DNA from: Verrucomicrobium sp.
Lineage (GTDB): Bacteria > Verrucomicrobiota > Verrucomicrobiia > Methylacidiphilales > UBA1321
DNA: 38,325 nt
Reading direction: 5' to 3'
Assembly (NCBI GenBank): GCA_017849585.1
Contig: JAFIGT010000004.1
Location: 1-38,325 of the forward strand
Below, piece by piece: positions 33,756 through 38,325 of this stretch. The notes under the pieces are model-generated. The model had not been told where the DNA came from, ran no database searches, and saw only the letters and a program-made list of their open reading frames with translations. How positions within the stretch are numbered: the stretch's first letter is position 1; every line of letters starts with the position of its first letter. The position numbers and the translations under genes were made by a program.

Positions 33756-34961
33756 GTGAAAATTGCGTTGTTGCATTATACGGCGTGGCCGGAATTCGGT
33801 GGAGTGGAGAACGTGGTTCGCGATCAGGCCATTACGCTGATTCGTCACGATCACGAAGTACTGGTCATTTCCGGCGGCGGGGAAGACCCCGGGGATGGCT
33901 ACGCCTTTGCCGCCCTGCCCGAGCTGGCCTACGATTATCCCTTGCATGCGGAAGTGCGCAAGGTGCTGGAGACCGGTCAGTACGACCAGAATTTTAACAA
34001 GTATCGGGGCCTGCTCGTCGAAGTGTTGAAACCCGCGCTGGCAGAAATCGATCTGCTGATCGTTCACAACGTCTTCACGATGCACCATAATCTGGCGCTG
34101 ACAGCGGCGCTTCACGACCTTTCCACCACCGTCCGCATGGTGGCATGGACGCATGATTTGACGGCGGCGAATACGGATTACGCCCTGCCGAACCCCGGCA
34201 AGATGCCGTGGAGCCTGGTCAGCACGGCCTCGCCGAACGTGACATATGTGGCGGTGTCCGATGTGCGCCGGGATGAAATGGAGAAGCATCTCAAGCCGAC
34301 GCCCTCGGTCACGGTGATTCCCGATGTGATCGACCAGGGACGTTTGTTCAACCTGACGCCGGAGATGCGCGAATCGCTGGAGGCGCTGGCGCTGGAGGAA
34401 CGCGATTATGTTTTCCTGACCCCCGCGCGGATCATGCTGCGCAAGAATATCGACTTCGCCATCGAGATTGCCAAGGCGATCAAAGAAAAAGGACGCAATC
34501 CGCTCCTGCTCATCACCGGGGCTCCGGAAGCACACAGCAACGCCGCTGCCGAGTACGGTAAATTCTTGCGCGCTTCGTTGCCGGAGATTTTATTCCGGCA
34601 CGTGGTCTTTGTGAATGATCACTTCCCGGTGAAGGAAGAGATGATGCGCGATCTGTATGCGTTGGCCGATTGTCTGCTCTTCCCCTCGCGGCGCGAGAGT
34701 TTCGGACTGCCGATCATCGAGGCGGCGCTGCATCGCCTGCCCATCTGGTGCAGCAATGTCCCGGCCTTCCGTTCCATCCAAGGCGAAGGCGCGTTCCAGA
34801 TTGAAAATCTGACGCAACTCGACGATGCAATCGCGTGGCTGGAAGCACAGCCGAATTTCCGGCTTCACCGCCGTGCCCGCCAAGCCTACGATATGCGCCG
34901 CATTTACCGCGAACATTACGTCCCCTTTTTGACATCCATCACGTCACCCATTCAACCCTAA
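33756..34961 (+). CDS. GT4-family glycosyltransferase
   Basis: 401 residues from the GTG at 33756. The GTG is favoured because the homology begins right there (KIALLHYTAWPEFGGVE) and AGAGGGG precedes it by about 12 bases. The GT-B fold is complete: an N-terminal half with the acceptor-side glycine motif, a linker, and a donor half with TPARIMLRKNIDFAIEIA, the region LLITGAPE and the conserved EX7E-type segment ESFGLPIIEAALHRLPI. It should transfer a sugar from a nucleotide donor to a glycan or lipid in the cytoplasm. The donor and acceptor are unknown. It is followed by a DUF4380 gene after 23 bases, so the two probably share a message. Confidence 0.85.
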   Translation: MKIALLHYTAWPEFGGVENVVRDQAITLIRHDHEVLVISGGGEDPGDGYAFAALPELAYDYPLHAEVRKVLETGQYDQNFNKYRGLLVEVLKPALAEIDLLIVHNVFTMHHNLALTAALHDLSTTVRMVAWTHDLTAANTDYALPNPGKMPWSLVSTASPNVTYVAVSDVRRDEMEKHLKPTPSVTVIPDVIDQGRLFNLTPEMRESLEALALEERDYVFLTPARIMLRKNIDFAIEIAKAIKEKGRNPLLLITGAPEAHSNAAAEYGKFLRASLPEILFRHVVFVNDHFPVKEEMMRDLYALADCLLFPSRRESFGLPIIEAALHRLPIWCSNVPAFRSIQGEGAFQIENLTQLDDAIAWLEAQPNFRLHRRARQAYDMRRIYREHYVPFLTSITSPIQP

Positions 34962-34984
34962 CCCTCCACCCCTCCTCTTTTCCC

Positions 34985-35905
34985 ATGATCGAAGAAATCA
35001 ATTACCACGGCTGGAAACGCAATCTCCTCATCCGCCGCAACGGCATCGAACTGGTCGTCACCCTCGAAGTGGGGCCGCGACTCATCCGCTACGGATTCGT
35101 TGGCGGCCAGAACGTCTTCAAGGAATACCCGGAACAGATCGGCAAGAGTGGCGAGTCCGAGTGGCGCATCCGCGGCGGACACCGCTTCTGGACCGCGCCG
35201 GAAGCCGAACACAGCTATGATGTGGATAATGTGCCGGTGAACTATGATGTCCTCGGTGACGATTCCGTCCGCATCGTTTCCCCCGTGTCGAAATTCGGCT
35301 ATCAGAAAACGCTGCACATCTCCATGCAGGATGATGGCGGCGTGACAATCGAGCATTTGCTGCAGAACACAACGGACCAACCACTGGAAATCACCCCGTG
35401 GTCCCTCTCCGTAATGGCCGCCGGTGGAACGGCGATTATCCCGCAACCGCCCTTCCGGCCACATCCGGATGAGCGCCCCGAAGGAACGGAGAAAATCATG
35501 GAAGATTTTCTGCCGAACCGGAATATCACCCTCTGGCCATATACCTCGCTGTGCGATCCGCGCTTCACCCTCGGTAACAGCTACTGGCAGATCCGCCAAT
35601 CCACTGAACATGGCGCCACCAAACTGGGCCTCAAGCTACCCAACATCTGGGTCGGCTATCAGCTCAGCGACTGCGTGTTCTGCAAGAAGACGCCGTATAT
35701 TCCCGGCGCGTACTACCCGGATAATGGAGTGAACTTCGAACTCTTTACAAACAAGGCCATGCTGGAACTGGAGTGCCTGGCGCCTTTGGAAAAACTGGGA
35801 CCGGGAGCGAGTCGCAGCCTGGTGGAAAACTGGCGACTGTTCCGGGAATCGGTGAATTGGGCCGACGAAAACGCCGGATCGCAATTTTTTTCTCGTCTTG
35901 CTTAA
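34985..35905 (+). CDS. DUF4380 (galactose-mutarotase-like fold) protein
   Basis: 306 residues from the ATG at 34985; the longer open frame upstream only shadows the GT4 gene. The protein is beta-rich with no signal peptide. The opening WKRNLLIRRNGIELVVTLEVGPRLIRYGF and the segment RGGHRFWTAPEAE match DUF4380, a family with an aldose-epimerase/galactose-mutarotase-like fold that is common in Planctomycetes and Verrucomicrobiota. GGHRFW resembles the substrate loop of mutarotase-like proteins. Activity is unproven; sugar binding or epimerisation is the usual guess. The upstream GT4 gene suggests a role with the same glycan. It is followed after 31 bases by tRNA-His. Confidence 0.75.
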   Translation: MIEEINYHGWKRNLLIRRNGIELVVTLEVGPRLIRYGFVGGQNVFKEYPEQIGKSGESEWRIRGGHRFWTAPEAEHSYDVDNVPVNYDVLGDDSVRIVSPVSKFGYQKTLHISMQDDGGVTIEHLLQNTTDQPLEITPWSLSVMAAGGTAIIPQPPFRPHPDERPEGTEKIMEDFLPNRNITLWPYTSLCDPRFTLGNSYWQIRQSTEHGATKLGLKLPNIWVGYQLSDCVFCKKTPYIPGAYYPDNGVNFELFTNKAMLELECLAPLEKLGPGASRSLVENWRLFRESVNWADENAGSQFFSRLA

Positions 35906-35936
35906 AACGATATCCTAAAAAGATTGTTCACTCAAC

Positions 35937-36009
35937 GGCGGCCGTAGCTCAATGGTAGAGCTCCAGATTGTGGTTCTGGCTGTTGCGGGTTCGAGTCCCG
36001 TCGGTCGCC
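35937..36009 (+). tRNA. tRNA-His (GTG)
   Basis: A full cloverleaf can be drawn. The acceptor is GCGGCCG with CGGTCGC (one G-U pair), the D-arm has GCTC/GAGC, the anticodon stem is CCAGA/TCTGG around TTGTGGT (anticodon GTG, His) and the T-arm has GTTCGAGTC. The extra G at position -1 (35937) opposite C73 is the special identity mark of histidine tRNA. CCA is not encoded. Confidence 0.95.
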
Positions 36010-36023
36010 CTCCTGCGGTTTCC

Positions 36024-36047
36024 CTCTCAAAAAGGTCTTTTTGAGAG
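36024..36047 (+). terminator. Intrinsic terminator after tRNA-His
   Basis: A perfect 11-base inverted repeat, CTCTCAAAAAG (36024-36034) and CTTTTTGAGAG (36037-36047), 15 bases after the tRNA, with a two-base centre and TTTAAAA following. Its symmetry also allows action on the other strand. It probably ends the tRNA transcript. Confidence 0.65.
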
Positions 36048-36238
36048 TTTAAAAATCGCCCAGCATTACGCCTGCATTACACTTTGCGACTTTTTCCACT
36101 TTAAAGAGCAGCCACACCGGCCATCTCTTTCCGCCCACTTCGCAGCTTTGGGGCAAGTCAGCCCTAGTCCCCTCGCCCGCCATGCCGCCACAGGCGCGCG
36201 CGAATTAACCTCTGGCGGAATCGCAGGAGCCAATTCAG

Positions 36239-36661
36239 ATGAAAGTACTCACCATCAACGTTACTGACAAATACCACAACAACCTCACAAGAATCTGCAA
36301 GCACACCCGGCTTACCCCAGACGAGTTTATTGCAATGCTTACGGTTGATACGGTATGTGATTGCCCTAAGGACATCGGGAGCTTCTTGAGGGAATTTGTG
36401 GTGGATGCCATCGTCTATGATCTCAAAAAAGACGCCACAGCAATCTGTAGCGAATTGAACTCCCATGATGGTTCCGAGCGCACCCGGTTTCACGTCGTGC
36501 GCGCAGAACGTGGATGGATGGTGACGGCTACGGCGACGGATCAAGATTCATGGGCAGTAAAGCTTGCCAAGGCAACACCCGAATCAATGGGAGTCAGTCC
36601 AAAGTTGTTCTCCGAACTCAAGGCAATCGGAGCGACTTTGGATGCACTGAAAAACAAATGA
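36239..36661 (+). CDS. Unknown protein downstream of tRNA-His
   Basis: 140 residues, with AGGAG 9 bases before the ATG, so it is a credible gene. The first 45 residues (MKVLTINVTDKYHNNLTRICKHTRLTPDEFIAML) resemble the short strand plus helices of ribbon-helix-helix antitoxins, but no toxin is adjacent. The rest has a beta-strand-rich middle (TRFHVVRAERGWMVTATATD) and an Ala/Lys-rich helical end. I do not recognise a family. Its place right after tRNA-His and before broken genes and an IS points to accessory DNA. Confidence 0.6.
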   Translation: MKVLTINVTDKYHNNLTRICKHTRLTPDEFIAMLTVDTVCDCPKDIGSFLREFVVDAIVYDLKKDATAICSELNSHDGSERTRFHVVRAERGWMVTATATDQDSWAVKLAKATPESMGVSPKLFSELKAIGATLDALKNK

Positions 36662-36872
36662 TGGAAAGCAAGGCGGCAGCTTAACAAACTGTCCGCCTAT
36701 GCAAAAACATCATTCACACTTCCAACTCGGCCCTTCCTTTCGATTCGCGAGTATTGCGAACTCATGGGAATCAATTCCCGAACATTTTACCGGCAACTCG
36801 ACGCGGGCACATTGCCTGTTCGCGCTAAACGGATATGCACTAACCGGCGCAGAGAAAGTCGATGCGAGAAGG
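36662..36872 (+). pseudogene. Excisionase/AlpA-like HTH gene fragment
   Basis: The frame reads LPTRPFLSIREYCELMGI then NSRTFYRQLDAGTLPVRAKR, the start of a winged-helix DNA-binding protein of the excisionase/AlpA type, with the helix-turn-helix centred on SIREYCELMGINSRTFYR. It has no ATG at the expected place: a two-codon ATG ATG stands at 36658-36663 in another frame and stops at 36682. After about 36872 the homology ends and sequence belonging to an antisense AraC remnant begins. It is therefore probably a frameshifted and truncated remnant of an integrative element. Confidence 0.5.
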
Positions 36873-36874
36873 AA

Positions 36875-37026
36875 TCAGCGCTTTTCGGCGAAAAGCTTTC
36901 TAAACGATTTGGGGGACAATTTTTTGTAACGAAAAAACCGATGACTGAAGTGAGCGGCGTCGTAATAACCCAGATCCAGCGCGATTTCAGTCACGGATTT
37001 GTCCGTATTCAATAAAGCTGCCGAGG
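36875..37026 (-). pseudogene. AraC-family regulator, C-terminal fragment cut by the IS
   Basis: The minus strand encodes about 50 residues ending in a stop at 36875-36877: LLNTDKSVTEIALDLGYYD, AAHFSHRFFRYKKLSPKSFRKLFAEKR. This is the second helix-turn-helix of AraC/XylS regulators. Upstream of it the frame enters the left end of the insertion sequence at 37027, so the N-terminal part of the regulator lies beyond the element, outside the window. The gene is inactivated by the insertion unless read from inside the IS. Confidence 0.7.
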
Positions 37027-37066
37027 TGATTGGGTCCCCTGAAACTGGTCCAGATTGAGTGAGAGG
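37027..37066 (+). repeat. Left terminal inverted repeat of the IS
   Basis: Begins TGATTGGGTCCCC and continues to GAGTGAGAGG. It matches the complement of the right end over about 40 bases with a one-base indel and several mismatches. Confidence 0.8.
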
Positions 37067-37102
37067 ATTTAACCTGATAAAGGACAGGAAGAATCCAAGC
37101 AC

Positions 37103-37369
37103 ATGAAACAGAAGCGACACAGCACCGAGGAGATCATCCGGATATTGAGATCCGCCGACAGCGGCAGGACGGCGGAGGACGTTTGCCGGGACAACAACAT
37201 CACATCGGCGACGTTCTACCGCTGGAAGAAGAAGTACGGCGGGATGGAGTTGAAAGACGCGCGGCGCTACCGGGAGTTGGAGCGGGAGAATGCGGAGCTT
37301 AAGAAGATCGTGGCCGACCAGTTGCTCAACATCCGGGTCTTGGAGGCGGTGAACGCAAAAAAATGGTAA
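37103..37369 (+). CDS. IS3-family transposase OrfA
   Basis: 88 residues. An N-terminal helix-turn-helix (about 8-47, HSTEEIIRILRSADSG through NNITSATFYRWKKKYGG) recognises the terminal repeats, followed by a leucine-rich coiled coil (ELERENAELKKIVADQLLNIRVLE) for dimerisation. It ends 7 bases beyond the OrfB start. On its own it acts as a regulator or DNA-binding partner; fused with OrfB by frameshifting it gives the active transposase. Confidence 0.9.
   Translation: MKQKRHSTEEIIRILRSADSGRTAEDVCRDNNITSATFYRWKKKYGGMELKDARRYRELERENAELKKIVADQLLNIRVLEAVNAKKW
37357..37363 (+). other. Programmed -1 frameshift site A AAA AAA
   Basis: Seven A in the phase A_AAA_AAA at the end of OrfA (codons GCA AAA AAA TGG). 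Slipping back one base leads from OrfA into the OrfB frame, which is offset by -1. This is the standard way IS3-family elements make the OrfAB transposase. The OrfB ATG also overlaps it. Confidence 0.75.
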
Positions 37370-38271
37370 GCCCTGCGCACAAGCGGCGAGCCGTCCAGGT
37401 GGTGGTGGAGACTGGACTGTGCTCGCAGCGCAGGGCCTTTCGGTATCTGGCATTGAACCGGTCCAGCGGGCGTTATGAGCCCCAGCCACTCTCGGACTGG
37501 TTCCACAAATTGCGCCGACGCATCGAAGCGTTATCGAGGAAGTATCCGAGCATGGGCTATCGCAAACTGCGGCGACTCTTGCATCAAGAAGGCTGGCAGG
37601 TGGGGCGCAAACTGGTGCAGCGCATTCGGCGCGACTGCGACTTGCGGCTCAAACGCGCCAAGAGTAAGAAGCGTCGGCGAGGACGATCCACTGGAGTCAT
37701 TCCCACGCGAGCCGAGTACATCAACCACGTCCTGTGCTGGGACTTCATCGCCGATCGCACTGACAACGGCGGCAAACTGCGTGTGCTCTCGCTTATCGAT
37801 GAGCACACCCGCGAATGCGTGGCCGTGCACGTGGCTCGCAAGATCGTGGCGGCGGACTTGATCGCGGTAATGGAGCGTGTCATCGCCGAACGCGGCGTTC
37901 CCGGCTTCATCCGCAGCGACAATGGCCCCGAGTTCATTGCCAAAATGCTCCAACGCTGGTTGGCAGCGAAATCGATCAAGACTCTCTATATAGAACCCGG
38001 TAGCCCCTGGCAAAACGGCTTTGCCGAAAGCTTCAACGGATCGCTGCGCGCCGAATGCATCGACCGCGAATTGCTCCTGTCGGTGGCCGAGGCTCGCGTC
38101 GTGGTCAATGACTTCAAAGACTACTATAACAACATCCGTCCCCACGGCGGCATCGGCTACCGCACTCCCGCCCAGGCTCGACTCGAAGCTCTTGGCTCCT
38201 GTCGCCCTACGGGCTCCATCCGCCAAGAGCTTGATCCCATCCCATCATCTGTTACCCTTACCATCAACTAA
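37363..38271 (+). CDS. IS3-family transposase OrfB (DDE integrase)
   Basis: 302 residues. After an N-terminal helix-turn-helix (MGYRKLRRLLHQEGWQVG) comes the retroviral-integrase-type catalytic core. The DDE triad is visible: Asp in LCWDFIADRT, Asp in FIRSDNGPEF and Glu in NGFAESFNGSLR, with the YNNIRPHGGIGYRTPAQA tail typical of IS3. It cuts and joins the IS ends. It may be made from its own ATG or as a fusion with OrfA. All motifs are intact, so the element may still be mobile. Confidence 0.93.
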   Translation: MVSPAHKRRAVQVVVETGLCSQRRAFRYLALNRSSGRYEPQPLSDWFHKLRRRIEALSRKYPSMGYRKLRRLLHQEGWQVGRKLVQRIRRDCDLRLKRAKSKKRRRGRSTGVIPTRAEYINHVLCWDFIADRTDNGGKLRVLSLIDEHTRECVAVHVARKIVAADLIAVMERVIAERGVPGFIRSDNGPEFIAKMLQRWLAAKSIKTLYIEPGSPWQNGFAESFNGSLRAECIDRELLLSVAEARVVVNDFKDYYNNIRPHGGIGYRTPAQARLEALGSCRPTGSIRQELDPIPSSVTLTIN

Positions 38272-38286
38272 CTAACCAACCCCATT

Positions 38287-38325
38287 CCTCTCACTCGTTT
38301 TGGACCATATTGGGGGACTCAATCA
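38287..38325 (-). repeat. Right terminal inverted repeat of the IS
   Basis: Its complement begins TGATTGAGTCCCCC and continues to GAGTGAGAGG, matching the left end. The window stops at its outer base. Confidence 0.8.

Larger units (their letters stand above)
37027..38325 (+). mobile_element. IS3-family insertion sequence (at least 1299 bp)
   Basis: The ends are imperfect inverted repeats beginning TGATTGRGTCCCC on each side and sharing TGGTCC and GAGTGAGAGG further in. Inside are two overlapping transposase frames with a slippery A7. The right end coincides with the last base of the window, so a target duplication cannot be seen. The element interrupts an AraC-type regulator. I would place it in the IS3 family by the OrfA/OrfB arrangement and the DDE motifs; the subgroup is not certain. 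Confidence 0.88.

Noticed and set aside
35989-36012. tRNA-His 3' end as an attachment site
   Set aside because: No second copy of the tRNA end and no integrase gene can be seen in the window, so it is mentioned only as a possibility.
36024-36047. Shared TTTTTGAGAG with the region upstream of the glycosidase (about 1551-1560) as a repeat family
   Set aside because: The match is short and only the copy after tRNA-His forms a complete hairpin; chance similarity is enough.

Overview
The window looks like a piece of chromosome from a Verrucomicrobiota bacterium (inference). It has a PEP-CTERM protein, a small treble-Cys protein of a kind I associate with this phylum, glycan-active enzymes, GC-rich imperfect palindromes between genes, and a very unusual tyrosine phosphatase / RpiB / GlyA fusion. 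No 16S rRNA or other strict taxonomic marker is present, so the placement is tentative. The last base coincides with the end of an IS3-family insertion sequence, so the window is probably a contig that broke at a repeat.

Layout. 1-1539 (-): beta-helix glycosidase (clan GH-N) followed by the start of an MFS transporter. 1974-6264 (+): PEP-CTERM protein, a frameshifted TSUP permease with its usual DUF1634 partner, and a lipase-maturation-factor-like membrane protein. 6202-10274 (-): an operon of glyoxalase-fold protein, rpe, lepA and lepB with ATGA junctions. 10443-12765 (+): a three-gene signalling cassette matching SiaA (PP2C phosphatase), SiaB (kinase) and SiaC (DUF1987), with a CBS pair as the input domain and no adjacent SiaD. 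12772-13842 (-): M42 peptidase. 14095-19399 (+): small Zn-ribbon-like protein, type I aroD, a three-enzyme GH18-CE4-GT2 polysaccharide synthase and a GH26-like lipoprotein. 19461-25367 (-): a complete tripartite RND efflux pump (TolC, adaptor, permease). 25494-26400 (-): two unknown membrane proteins, one with nine G between its Shine-Dalgarno and start. 26573-28368 (+): metY and an overlapping CoA-binding protein.

28380-31793 (mostly -): structured repeats, a cupin, the fused phosphatase/RpiB/GlyA gene and an HTH protein. 31927-33559 (-): plsY-gpsA for phospholipid synthesis. 33756-35905 (+): GT4 glycosyltransferase and a DUF4380 protein, divergent from plsY around a perfect 14-bp palindrome. 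35937 to the end: tRNA-His with its terminator, followed by a decayed accessory patch (unknown ORF, excisionase-like HTH fragment, AraC C-terminus) that an IS3-family element has interrupted.

The two strongest leads are the phosphatase/RpiB/GlyA fusion, whose RpiB part has lost its known catalytic residues, and the CBS-driven SiaABC-like partner switch without its diguanylate cyclase.
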